Made by a program: the position numbers and the translations under genes | The notes under the pieces: generated by a model | Databases searched by the model: none | The model's input: the letters and a program-made list of their open reading frames with translations, nothing else | Told to the model about the DNA's origin: nothing | In this document: one piece after another, positions 33,258-41,431 of the stretch | Numbering within the stretch: the first letter of the stretch is position 1 | How the letters are laid out: every line of letters starts with the position of its first letter | From: Cystobacter fuscus DSM 2262 | GTDB lineage: Bacteria > Myxococcota > Myxococcia > Myxococcales > Myxococcaceae | Reading direction: 5' to 3' | Assembly (NCBI RefSeq): GCF_000335475.2 | Contig: NZ_ANAH02000010.1 | Span: 186,001-250,000, forward strand | Length of the DNA: 64,000 bases

Positions 33258-34550
33258 GTGCGCGACGCCCACGCCATCGATCTGTCGTGGCTGGTGCGCC
33301 TGCGCTGGGGCGCCATCATCGGCCAGGTGGCGCTCGTGCTGGGGGTGCACTTCGGCCTGGGCCTGCCCCAGCGGCTCGTGCCCCTGTTCGCCACCATCGC
33401 CGTGGCGGTGGCGAGCAACACGGCCCTGGCCCTGTGGGAGCGGCGGCGCGAGCGCGCTCCCCCCGAGGTGGTGCCCGCGGCGGTGATGGCCCTGGACGTG
33501 GTGCTGCTCACGGTGCTGCTGGCGCTCAGCGGCGGGGCCTTCAACCCCTTCAGCGCGATGTACATCGTGCACATCGCGCTCTCGGCGGTGGTGCTGCGCG
33601 CCAGGTGGACGTGGGCGCTCACCGCCCTGGCCATCATCTGCTTCGGCGTGCTCTTCGTGGACACGCCCCATCACCACATCCACGACATGCGCATGCACCT
33701 GCAGGGCATGTGGGCGGCGTTCGCGCTGGCCGCGGCCTTCATCGTCTACTTCGTGCGGCGGGTGACGGGGGCCCTGTCGGCGCGCGAGGCGGAGCTGGTG
33801 GCGGCGCGCGCGGCCTCGGCGCGTCGCGACAAGCTCACCGCCCTGGCCACGCTCGCGGCGGGCGCCGCGCATGAGCTGTCCACGCCCCTGTCCACCATCG
33901 CCGTGGTGGCGCGCGAGCTGGAGCGCCACCTGCCCCGCTCCGCCGAGACGGCCGGCTCGCTCGAGGACGTCCAGCTCATCCGCTCCCAGGTGGCCCGCTG
34001 CCGCGACATCCTCGCGCAGATGGCCGCCGACGCGGGCGCCAGCCAGGGCGAGGCGCTGGGCTCGCGCGCGCCCGCGTCCCTGGTGGAGGAGGCCCTCGGT
34101 GGGCTGCCCGGCAGCGAGCGGGTGCGCGTGGAGATGGAGGAGCGCGCCCGGCACGAGCGTGCGCTCGTCCCCGCGCAGACCTTCGTCCGGGCGTTGCGCG
34201 GCGTGGTGAAGAACGCCCTGCAGGCCTCGCCGCCGGAGGCGCCCGTGCACCTGCGCCTGTCGTCCGGGCCGGACACGTGGCGGCTGTCGGTGGAGGACTC
34301 GGGCGCGGGCATGCCGCCCGAGGTGCTCGCGCGCGCCGGGGAGCCCTTCTTCACCACCAAGGCGCCCGGTGAGGGCATGGGGCTCGGGCTCTTCCTCACG
34401 CGCGCCATGCTGGATGGGCTGGGCGGGCAGCTCTCGCTCCAGTCCACCCCGGGCCAGGGCACGCGCGTGGTGCTGACCTGGCCCGTGGCCGGGGTGCGAC
34501 AATCCGCCGCGTTGTCTCCGGGGTCCTCCTCGACACAAGTGGCTCCATGA
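33258..34550 (+). CDS. regB: Redox-sensing histidine kinase RegB/PrrB-like
   Basis: A 430-residue membrane kinase from GTG 33258; GTG 33225 would overlap the previous gene. Six membrane helices are followed by the catalytic core. Between helices lies GGAFNPF, matching the RegB quinone-site consensus GGxxNPF. The H-box reads AAHELSTPLSTI. The redox-active Cys of RegB is conserved in VARCRDILAQM (near residue 257). HATPase motifs follow (KNALQAS, DSGAGMPPE, GEGMGLGLFL). It phosphorylates the adjacent RegA-like regulator in response to the respiratory redox state, by family precedent. Confidence 0.9.
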   Translation: MRDAHAIDLSWLVRLRWGAIIGQVALVLGVHFGLGLPQRLVPLFATIAVAVASNTALALWERRRERAPPEVVPAAVMALDVVLLTVLLALSGGAFNPFSAMYIVHIALSAVVLRARWTWALTALAIICFGVLFVDTPHHHIHDMRMHLQGMWAAFALAAAFIVYFVRRVTGALSAREAELVAARAASARRDKLTALATLAAGAAHELSTPLSTIAVVARELERHLPRSAETAGSLEDVQLIRSQVARCRDILAQMAADAGASQGEALGSRAPASLVEEALGGLPGSERVRVEMEERARHERALVPAQTFVRALRGVVKNALQASPPEAPVHLRLSSGPDTWRLSVEDSGAGMPPEVLARAGEPFFTTKAPGEGMGLGLFLTRAMLDGLGGQLSLQSTPGQGTRVVLTWPVAGVRQSAALSPGSSSTQVAP

Positions 34551-35107
34551 CGAGCCCCAATCCCTCTCTGTCTTCCGCTCCCACGTTGTTGCTCGTGGAC
34601 GACGAGGCGGTGTTCCGTGAACGCCTGGCCCGCGCCTTTCGCGAGCGCGGCTTCGAGGTGGGCACCGCCGGCTCCTACGAGGAGGCGCTCGCCCTGGCCA
34701 CGCGCGAGTCGCCCGAGGTGGCGGTGGTGGACCTGCGCATGCCCGGCCGCGGCGGCCTGGAGCTCGTGCGCGCCCTGCACGCGCTGGACGGCTCCACCCG
34801 CATCATCGTCCTCACCGGCTACGGCAGCATCGCCACCGCGGTGGAGGCGGTGAAGCTCGGCGCGTTCAACTACCTGCCCAAGCCCGCGGACGTGGATGAT
34901 CTGCTGCTGGCCTTCTCGCGCGGCCCGGGCGAGGCCGCCCACGTGACGGAGGACTTCCAGCCTCCCTCGCTCGCTCGTGCCGAGTGGGAGCACATCCAGC
35001 GCGTGCTCTCCGACTGTGGGGGCAACATCTCCGAGGCGGCGCGGCGGCTGGGCCTGCACCGGCGCTCGCTGCAACGCAAGTTGCAGAAATACCCGCCCGC
35101 CCAATAG
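34547..35107 (+). CDS. regA: Response regulator RegA/PrrA/ActR-like
   Basis: A 186-residue regulator whose ATG overlaps the regB stop (ATGA). The receiver domain is complete: acidic pair DDEAV near residue 17, phospho-acceptor Asp in VVDLRMPGRGG near 62, Thr in VLTGYGS near 90, Lys in YLPKPAD near 112. A proline-rich hinge leads to a Fis-type helix-turn-helix at the end (GGNISEAARRLGLHRRSLQRKLQKYPP), the signature of the RegA/ActR branch. Known RegA proteins control respiration, carbon, nitrogen and electron-transfer genes. Confidence 0.94.
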   Translation: MTSPNPSLSSAPTLLLVDDEAVFRERLARAFRERGFEVGTAGSYEEALALATRESPEVAVVDLRMPGRGGLELVRALHALDGSTRIIVLTGYGSIATAVEAVKLGAFNYLPKPADVDDLLLAFSRGPGEAAHVTEDFQPPSLARAEWEHIQRVLSDCGGNISEAARRLGLHRRSLQRKLQKYPPAQ

Positions 35108-35117
35108 GCACAGGTGC

Positions 35118-37559
35118 ATGGAGAGCGACGAACACGAGCTGGAGCATCAGGCCGTCGAGCGGATGTTCCCGGGCGGAGGCCAGATGGGCGCCCGGATGCG
35201 CGCCACGGACTGGGCCTCGACGCCGCTCGGTCCCGTGCTCGCCTGGCCGCGTGAGCTGCGCGCCTGCGTGGGCATGGTGCTCGCCAACCACTTCCCCATG
35301 AACCTGCTGTGGGGGCCGGAGCTCGTCCAGCTCTACAACGACGCCTACCTCCCCCTCATGGGCGACAAGCACCCGGCCTACCTGGGCCGCCCCTGTCGCG
35401 AGGCGTGGCCGGAAGTCTGGCCCCAGCTCGAGCCCCGCCTGAGGCAGGTGCTCGACTCGGGCGTGTCCACCACCCGGGCGAAGCTGCTGCTCTTCCTGCA
35501 TCGCCACGGCTTCACCGAGGAGTGCTACTTCACGGATTCCTATGCCCCTGTCTGGGGGCAGGGCGAGCAGGTGGCGGGGGTGCTCGTCACCGTGGTGGAG
35601 GACACCCAGATGCTGCTCGCCGAGCGGCGACTGCTCGCGCTCAGGGATCTGGCCACCGAGACCACCGGGGTGGGCACGTCGCGCGAGGCCTGCGAGCGCA
35701 TCGCGGACGTGCTGCGGTTCCACTCCGCCGATGTGCCCTTCGCGCTGCTGTACCTGTGCGAGGGCCACGAGCGGCGCGCCCGTCTGGCGCTCGCCGTGGG
35801 TCTGGAGGCGGGGGGCGCGGCCAGTCCGAAGGAGATCATCCTCGACGCCTCCGTCCCGAGCCCCTGGCCCCTGGCCGCCGCGCGGTCCGAGGCCCTGCTG
35901 CGCGTGGACCTGCGCGCCCGGGCGGAGCGCCTGCCGGGTGGCCCCTGGCCGGAGTCGCCGCGCGAGGCGCTCGTCCTGTCCCTGGGCATGGGGGAGTCGT
36001 CCTCGCCGTTCGGCTTCCTGGTGCTGGGCACCTCGCCCCGTGCACGACTGGATGGGCCCTACCAGGACTTCCTGCGGATGTTGGCGGGGCAGGTGTCCGT
36101 GCTCCTCTCGAGCGTGCGCGCGCGCGAGCGGGCCGAGAAGGAGCAGCGCGAGGCCCATCAGCGCATCGCCGACATCCTCGAGACGATGGGGGACGTCTTC
36201 CTCGCCGTGGACAAGGACTGGCGGCTCACCCGCGTGAATTCCATGCTCGAGCGGATGGCCGGCAAACCCCGCGGGGAGCTGGTGGGCCACGTCCTCTGGG
36301 AGCTGTGGCCGAATCTGCGCCTGCCCACCCGCGACTACTGGGCCGAGTACCACCGGTGCATGCACGAGCGCGTGCCGGTGCGCTTCCTGGATCACCAGGA
36401 GAATCTGGATGTCTGGCTGGAGGCCCGGGCCCACCCCACGCCCGACGGCGGCATGGCCGTCTTCCTGCGCGACGTGGGAGATCAGAAGCGCACCGAGGTC
36501 GAGCTCGACCGCATCTTCACCCTCTCGAGGGAGCTGCTGTGCGTGTCGGGCCTCGACGGCTACCTCAAGCGCGTCAATCCCGCGTGGGAGCGCACCCTGG
36601 GCTGGAGCGAGGCGGAGCTGTTGTCCACGCCCCTCGAGCGGCTCGTCCATCCCGAGGACCTGGCGGCCCATGCCGCGAACGTGGAGCGGCTGCGCCAGGG
36701 CGAGGAGGTGACCCAGTCGGACCTCCGCATGCGGCACCGCGACGGCACCTGGCGCTGGTTGTCGTGGAGCATCACCCCCGAGTCGCGCCTGGGCTTGTTG
36801 TTCTCGGTGGCCCGGGACGTGACGGAGGCCAAGCGCCTCGCCGCCGACGAGAAGGGCCGCGCCGACTTCGAGCAGCAGCTCATCGGCATCGTCAGCCATG
36901 ACCTGCGCAACCCCCTGAGCGCCATCGCCCTGGGCGCGCAGGCGCTCTTGCGGCGCGAGACCCTGGACGCGCACGCCACCCGCACCGCCGTGCGCATCCT
37001 CTCCGCGGCCGAGCGTGGCACCCGGATGGTGAGGGATCTGCTCGACTTCACCCAGGCCCGGCTCGGGGGCGGCCTGCCCATCCGGCCCGAGCCCATGGAC
37101 CTGCACCTGCTCACCCGGCAGGTGCTGGACGAGATGCAGATGAGCTTTCCGGAGCGCGACTTCCAACTGCTCCAGCAGGGAGACGCGCGGGGCGAGTGGG
37201 ACGGCGACCGGATGGTGCAACTGCTCACCAACCTCCTGACGAACGCGGCGAAGTACAGCCCGGCCGGCACGCCCATCCTCGTCTCGATGCGCGGAGAGCC
37301 CCTGGGGGTGGAACTGGAGGTCCACAATGGTGGGGATCCCATCGCGCCCGAGGTGCTCAATCGCCTCTTCCAGCCCATGCAGCGCGGGGGGGATTCGGGC
37401 GCCACGGTCTCGCGCAGCGTGGGCCTGGGGCTCTACATCGTGAAGCACATCGTGGACGTCCACGGCGGCCACATCGACGTGTCGTCCACCGAGGCCGACG
37501 GCACCGCCTTCCACGTCCGCTTGCCGCGCCGGCCGCCCTCCTTCTCCGAGCGCGGGTAG
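35118..37559 (+). CDS. Multi-PAS/GAF sensor histidine kinase (soluble)
   Basis: An 813-residue kinase from ATG 35118, 10 bp after regA. Without membrane helices it should be cytoplasmic. Domains in order: an N-terminal PAS-like domain (LLWGPELVQLYNDAYLPLMG), a GAF domain (about residues 180-335), two PAS/PAC units (ILETMGDVFLAVDKDWRLTRVN; LLCVSGLDGYLKRVNPAW with PAC DGTWRWLSW), HisKA with phospho-His in SHDLRNPLSAI near 593, and HATPase (LLTNLLTNAAKYSPAG, VGLGLYIVKHIVDVHGG). No receiver domain is fused; RegA or an unlinked regulator is the possible partner. Confidence 0.93.
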   Translation: MESDEHELEHQAVERMFPGGGQMGARMRATDWASTPLGPVLAWPRELRACVGMVLANHFPMNLLWGPELVQLYNDAYLPLMGDKHPAYLGRPCREAWPEVWPQLEPRLRQVLDSGVSTTRAKLLLFLHRHGFTEECYFTDSYAPVWGQGEQVAGVLVTVVEDTQMLLAERRLLALRDLATETTGVGTSREACERIADVLRFHSADVPFALLYLCEGHERRARLALAVGLEAGGAASPKEIILDASVPSPWPLAAARSEALLRVDLRARAERLPGGPWPESPREALVLSLGMGESSSPFGFLVLGTSPRARLDGPYQDFLRMLAGQVSVLLSSVRARERAEKEQREAHQRIADILETMGDVFLAVDKDWRLTRVNSMLERMAGKPRGELVGHVLWELWPNLRLPTRDYWAEYHRCMHERVPVRFLDHQENLDVWLEARAHPTPDGGMAVFLRDVGDQKRTEVELDRIFTLSRELLCVSGLDGYLKRVNPAWERTLGWSEAELLSTPLERLVHPEDLAAHAANVERLRQGEEVTQSDLRMRHRDGTWRWLSWSITPESRLGLLFSVARDVTEAKRLAADEKGRADFEQQLIGIVSHDLRNPLSAIALGAQALLRRETLDAHATRTAVRILSAAERGTRMVRDLLDFTQARLGGGLPIRPEPMDLHLLTRQVLDEMQMSFPERDFQLLQQGDARGEWDGDRMVQLLTNLLTNAAKYSPAGTPILVSMRGEPLGVELEVHNGGDPIAPEVLNRLFQPMQRGGDSGATVSRSVGLGLYIVKHIVDVHGGHIDVSSTEADGTAFHVRLPRRPPSFSERG

Positions 37560-37570
37560 GGCCTGCTGAC

Positions 37571-38125
37571 TCAGGCCTTGGCCAGCTCGGCCTCGATGGC
37601 CTGGGTCAGCGTGGGGTCATCCGGGCTGGTGTCCGGAGAGAAGCGCGCCACCACGTCGCCCTGGCGGTTGATGAGGAACTTCTCGAAGTTCCAGAGGATG
37701 TCGTTGCTCTTCTGCTGCTTCACGCCGTGCTTCTCCAGCCGGGCGCGCATGGCGCTGTTGGCGGGGAAGCGCGCCTCGGGGAGCGTCTCCGTCAGGTGCT
37801 GGTAGAGCGGGTGCTGGCCCTCGCCCTTGACGACGATCTTCGAGAACATGGGGAAGTCGATCCCGAACCTGGAGCGGCAGAACTCCTGGATCTCCGTGTT
37901 GGTGCCCGGCTCCTGGGCGCCGAACTCATTGGCGGGAAAGCCCATCACCACCAGCCCCCGGGCCTGGTAGTCCTTGTAGAGCTTCTCCAGGCCCTCGTAC
38001 TGGGGCGTCAGGCCGCACTGCGAGGCCACGTTGACCACCAGGAGCACCTTGCCCTGGAAGGCGGCCAGCGAGGTCTCGGTTCCGTCGATGCGCTTGAGCG
38101 GCAGGTTCGCGATCTTCTCGTTCAT
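37571..38125 (-). CDS. Glutathione peroxidase-family thiol peroxidase
   Basis: A 184-residue enzyme from ATG 38125 (MNEKIANLP). The active-site motif is NVASQCGLTPQY with Cys37 in place of selenocysteine, followed by GFPANEFGAQEPG (catalytic Gln-like position) and WNFEKFLI (catalytic Trp). It reduces hydrogen and organic peroxides with thioredoxin or glutathione. It is the last gene of the leftward purine operon, 48 bp after the aldolase-like gene; urate and flavin oxidation produce H2O2, so the placement makes sense. It converges with the histidine kinase 11 bp away. Confidence 0.93.
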   Translation of the reverse strand: MNEKIANLPLKRIDGTETSLAAFQGKVLLVVNVASQCGLTPQYEGLEKLYKDYQARGLVVMGFPANEFGAQEPGTNTEIQEFCRSRFGIDFPMFSKIVVKGEGQHPLYQHLTETLPEARFPANSAMRARLEKHGVKQQKSNDILWNFEKFLINRQGDVVARFSPDTSPDDPTLTQAIEAELAKA

Positions 38126-38173
38126 GGAGGTTCTTCCCTTGGGTGAGAGGGTGCTTCCGACTGGGGATGCCAC

Positions 38174-39520
38174 TTACGCGGGAGGACGGCGGCCCTGGAT
38201 GATGCGGAGGAACGAGCGGCCACGCAGCTCCTCCAACGTCAGGCCCGTGGCGCGCGCTTCCTCCTCGGTGACGGCGCCGCAGGCCAGGCCGCGCAGGAAG
38301 GAGTTGAGCAGCCCCTGTCCCGTGGCCGCGTCGTCGAACACCTCGCCGAGCCGCGTGGCCCGGGCCGCCTGCTCCACGAAGGACTTGAGCCGGCGCGAGG
38401 CCACGTCCAGTCCCTCCAGGAAGAAGGCGTACACGGCCGCGTAGCGCACCGGGAGCTGGGCCGGGTGCAAGTCCCACCCCTGGTAGAAGCCGCGCTCCAG
38501 CGCGTGGCGCGTGTTGGTGTACATGTGCCGCCACGCGCGGTGCACCACCTGGCGGTTGTCCTCGCGCTGGGCCTCGGTGAGCGGGTGTGCTCCCGGCTTG
38601 TGGGGTGCCACCGGCAGCACGTTCGTCGGGCCATCCGCGAGCGCCACGTCACTGCCCGCGAGCGACACCTGCATCACGTTCCGGGCGAAGTCGCATGCCG
38701 GGTGCAGCAGGTCCTGCTGGGCCGCGGTGATGTGGAGCGAGGCCGTGTAGTCATACGGCCCGAGGTGCGCCGCCACACAGCGCCCATGTGCCGCTTCCAC
38801 GAGCGCGGGCAGCGCGAGGCGTCCGTCCGGCGTGAAGAGCGCCCGGGGCGTCTCCACCATCAACTCCAGCTTCAGCGCCTTGGGCTCCAGGCCATAGTCC
38901 GTCTCCAACAGCTCCAGCATGCGCACGAGCGCCGTCACCTCCTGGGGGAGGGAGACCTTGGGCAGGGTGACGACGAACCCCGGCGGGAGCCGTCCCCCCG
39001 TGCGCTCCAGGAGCGTGCCGATGAAGAGCCCGAGCGTGCGCGCGCTCCGGTCGAAGAGCTCCTCGGTCAGCGCCTTGACGCGGATGCCAATGAAGGGCGG
39101 CAGGGTGCCGTCCGCGAGGCCCCGGGCCACCTCGGTGGCGGCGGTGGTGGCATGGCCATCCTCCTCCTCGTCCGGGCGGTGGCCATAGCCGTCCTCGAAG
39201 TCGATGCGGAAGTCCTCCACCGGCTCGCGCTCGAGCTTGGTGAGCACGCGCGCGTGGACCCGTTCGGCCAGGGCCTCGTGCAGACCGAGACACGCGGCGA
39301 GCGCGTGGCCATCCGGCGCGTACTCGCGCAGCGCGTTCACGGCCGTGCGTCCCATCTTCTGGGCCGTCTGCGCGGTGAAGAGGTGGGCGCCGCCGTACAT
39401 GGTGTGCACGGGCTGCCGGCGAGGGGCGGCTTCCGGGTGGTGGCGCTCGTACGACAGGTGGGCGTGGGCCAGCGCCGCGCGGGTGATGGCGAGTCGCTCG
39501 GAGGAAAGGGGAGAGCTCAT
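38174..39520 (-). CDS. Aldolase/citrate-lyase-like protein of the ureide operon
   Basis: A 448-residue protein. Features of the phosphoenolpyruvate/HpcH-type TIM-barrel fold: DFRIDFEDGYGHRP near residue 105, IGIRVKAL near 150, VTLPKVSLPQEV near 190, KLELMVETPRALF near 225 (Glu as metal ligand) and HLGPYDYTAS near 260. I recall similar proteins (DUF6986 / phosphoenolpyruvate kinase labels) next to allantoicase and uricase genes in actinobacteria. The recurring context suggests a step on glyoxylate or ureidoglycolate; the reaction is not established. It starts 9 bp after the HIU hydrolase stop. Confidence 0.8.
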   Translation of the reverse strand: MSSPLSSERLAITRAALAHAHLSYERHHPEAAPRRQPVHTMYGGAHLFTAQTAQKMGRTAVNALREYAPDGHALAACLGLHEALAERVHARVLTKLEREPVEDFRIDFEDGYGHRPDEEEDGHATTAATEVARGLADGTLPPFIGIRVKALTEELFDRSARTLGLFIGTLLERTGGRLPPGFVVTLPKVSLPQEVTALVRMLELLETDYGLEPKALKLELMVETPRALFTPDGRLALPALVEAAHGRCVAAHLGPYDYTASLHITAAQQDLLHPACDFARNVMQVSLAGSDVALADGPTNVLPVAPHKPGAHPLTEAQREDNRQVVHRAWRHMYTNTRHALERGFYQGWDLHPAQLPVRYAAVYAFFLEGLDVASRRLKSFVEQAARATRLGEVFDDAATGQGLLNSFLRGLACGAVTEEEARATGLTLEELRGRSFLRIIQGRRPPA

Positions 39521-39529
39521 GGCGAGAGG

Positions 39530-39871
39530 TCAGCTCCCCCGGTAGGTGGAATAGCCGAAGGGGCTGAGGAGCAGGGGGACGTGGTAGTGCTCCTCGGGTG
39601 CGGTGAGTTCGAACACCACGGAGACATACGGATAGAAGCCGCGCAGGGCGTGGGCGTGGAAGTACTCGCCGGTGTGGAACGTCATCCGGTAGACGCCGGG
39701 CTCCAGCCGGGTGCCGGTGGGCAGGAAGTCGCGCACGCGGCCATCGGCGTTGGTGGTGCCCCGGGTCAGCTCGCGCCAGCCCTCGGCGGACTGGAACTCC
39801 AGGGTGATGGGGACGCCCGCCGCCGGGCGGCCCGACTGCGTGTCGAGGACGTGGGTGGACAGGGTGCTCAT
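39530..39871 (-). CDS. hiuH: 5-Hydroxyisourate hydrolase (transthyretin-like)
   Basis: A 113-residue enzyme that opens 5-hydroxyisourate to OHCU, the second step of urate breakdown. Signatures: STHVLDTQSGRPAAG at the N-terminus, with the catalytic His, Arg in GRVRDFLP, HAHALRGFYPYVSVVFE and the C-terminal YSTYRGS box. ATG 39871 overlaps the stop of the upstream decarboxylase by 4 bp, so the two consecutive activities are translationally coupled. Confidence 0.97.
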   Translation of the reverse strand: MSTLSTHVLDTQSGRPAAGVPITLEFQSAEGWRELTRGTTNADGRVRDFLPTGTRLEPGVYRMTFHTGEYFHAHALRGFYPYVSVVFELTAPEEHYHVPLLLSPFGYSTYRGS

Positions 39872-40380
39872 GGGGACGAGAGAAGCTTCTCCAAGCGGAT
39901 GCGGGTGATTTTTCCCTGCTCCCCGGCCGCGACCCGCAGCTCCTGGTCCGGCGGGTTGTTCATGCGCTCGCGCAACAGGCCGAGCATCTCCCCGGCGCTC
40001 TTGCCCGTGGCGCACACGAGGAAGATGAAGCCGAAGCGCGCCTCGTACTCGCGGTTGCCGTCGGCGAGCGCTTGAATCACGTCCTCGCCCGCGCCCCGCA
40101 TGCCCTGCTGCTCCTGCTCGCTCCAGGCGCCGGTGGCCTTGAACTTCTCGCGCAGCCGCGACACGTCGCCGATGCGCGGGTGGTGCGTCATCGCCTCGCG
40201 CCAGTCCTCGGGCCCCGTCTGGGCCCAGAGCGCCTCGGCGCGCTCGTACAGGGCCGCCTCGCTCGGGAAGGGCCGCGCCTGGGTGAGCGCCGCGGCCCAG
40301 CGCGTCGAGCCGCAGCAGCGCGAGAACTCCGCCCGGGCCTCTTCGGCGGACAGCCCGTTGAGCCACGCGAGCCGGCTCAC
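39868..40380 (-). CDS. uraD: OHCU decarboxylase
   Basis: A 170-residue enzyme that decarboxylates 2-oxo-4-hydroxy-4-carboxy-5-ureidoimidazoline to S-allantoin. The helical UraD fold is shown by FSRCCGSTRWAAAL, the catalytic His in MTHHPRIGDV near residue 66, and REYEARFGFIFLVCATGKSAGEML. It starts at GTG 40380, which overlaps the allantoicase stop by 4 bp. The start codon is GTG rather than ATG. Confidence 0.97.
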   Translation of the reverse strand: MSRLAWLNGLSAEEARAEFSRCCGSTRWAAALTQARPFPSEAALYERAEALWAQTGPEDWREAMTHHPRIGDVSRLREKFKATGAWSEQEQQGMRGAGEDVIQALADGNREYEARFGFIFLVCATGKSAGEMLGLLRERMNNPPDQELRVAAGEQGKITRIRLEKLLSSP

Positions 40381-41393
40381 GCCGCCCGTCCGTGCACCCG
40401 GAGCCGGCTGATGCCTCCGTCCGGGAAGATGTTGAGCCGCACGTGGGTGAAGGGGCCCTTCTCGCGCAGCTCCTGCTCGTAGAAGTGGCGGTGGCTCGCC
40501 TGGAGCTTGGTGCGCGGGAGGATCTCCTGCCAGGTGATGTCCCGGGCGTTGGCGAAGTCGAGGAGGTCTTCCTTGAGGAAGCAGCCCTCCAGCGAGCAGG
40601 TGTCGGGGAAGTTGCCCTTGAAGTGGTTGGTGTCCACCTCCACGCGCTGCACGGTGCCGGCGGTGGCGAGCTTCACGACGATCCAGTCGAAGCCCGGCAC
40701 GCGCTTGCGGCGCGTCTCCCAGCCATCACCCATGGTGGGCGCGCGGCCGGGGAGGATGAGGTTGTCCTTGGGGCCGAAGAAGGAGTCGTTGCAGGTGACG
40801 ACGATGCCGCCGTTCTCCGCCGCGGCCAGGTCCACCAGCTCGCTGGAGCGCAGCTTCTCCAGGTCCGGCCGCACCACGCCGTGCACGCGGAAGCGCGCCA
40901 CGCCGCCATCCGGGAAGATGTTCAGGCGCAGGTGCGTCCAGCGCGCCTCGCTCGCCACGGGGAGGTAGTTCTGCGTGCCGCCCACCAGCTTCGTCCTCGG
41001 GACGATGGGCGTCCACGCGGCGGCCACGAGCGACTCGACCGTGGCCTCGCCGCGCACCTCGAGCGCGTCCACCGAGGCGTACTCGGGGAAGTTGCCGACG
41101 AAGTGGTTGGTGTCGACGTTGACGCCGCGGATGGTGCCGGGCAGGCCGAGCTGGAGGATGCAGAAGTCATGGCCCGGCACGCGCTTGCGGCGCGTCTCCC
41201 AGCCGTCCATCCACTTGCCGAACTCGGTGTACTTGTCGGGGATGAAGACGCCGCGCCCCGGCTTGAGCAGGTTCTCCTTGGGGGCGAAGAACTCGTCGTT
41301 GGCGTAGAGGGCGCGGCCGCCGACCTTCTCGGCGGCCAGATCGATGAGCTCGGCGAAGGCGACTCGCACCTTGCCTTCCTCGGGTGTCTGCAT
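40377..41393 (-). CDS. alc: Allantoicase
   Basis: A 338-residue enzyme that cleaves allantoate to ureidoglycolate and urea. It has the two tandem jelly-roll repeats typical of the family: NDEFFAPKENLLKPGR / DGWETRRKRVPGHD in the first, NDSFFGPKDNLILPGR / DGWETRRKRVPGFD in the second, each followed by VDTNHFxGNFP and LRLNIFPDGGxxRxRVHG. It lies 38 bp downstream of allantoinase and overlaps uraD. Using allantoicase, rather than allantoate amidohydrolase, means that nitrogen leaves as urea. Confidence 0.97.
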   Translation of the reverse strand: MQTPEEGKVRVAFAELIDLAAEKVGGRALYANDEFFAPKENLLKPGRGVFIPDKYTEFGKWMDGWETRRKRVPGHDFCILQLGLPGTIRGVNVDTNHFVGNFPEYASVDALEVRGEATVESLVAAAWTPIVPRTKLVGGTQNYLPVASEARWTHLRLNIFPDGGVARFRVHGVVRPDLEKLRSSELVDLAAAENGGIVVTCNDSFFGPKDNLILPGRAPTMGDGWETRRKRVPGFDWIVVKLATAGTVQRVEVDTNHFKGNFPDTCSLEGCFLKEDLLDFANARDITWQEILPRTKLQASHRHFYEQELREKGPFTHVRLNIFPDGGISRLRVHGRAA

Positions 41394-41431
41394 GGTGGGC
41401 TTCTCCTCGAAGGGCTTACCTGAGGGCTACC

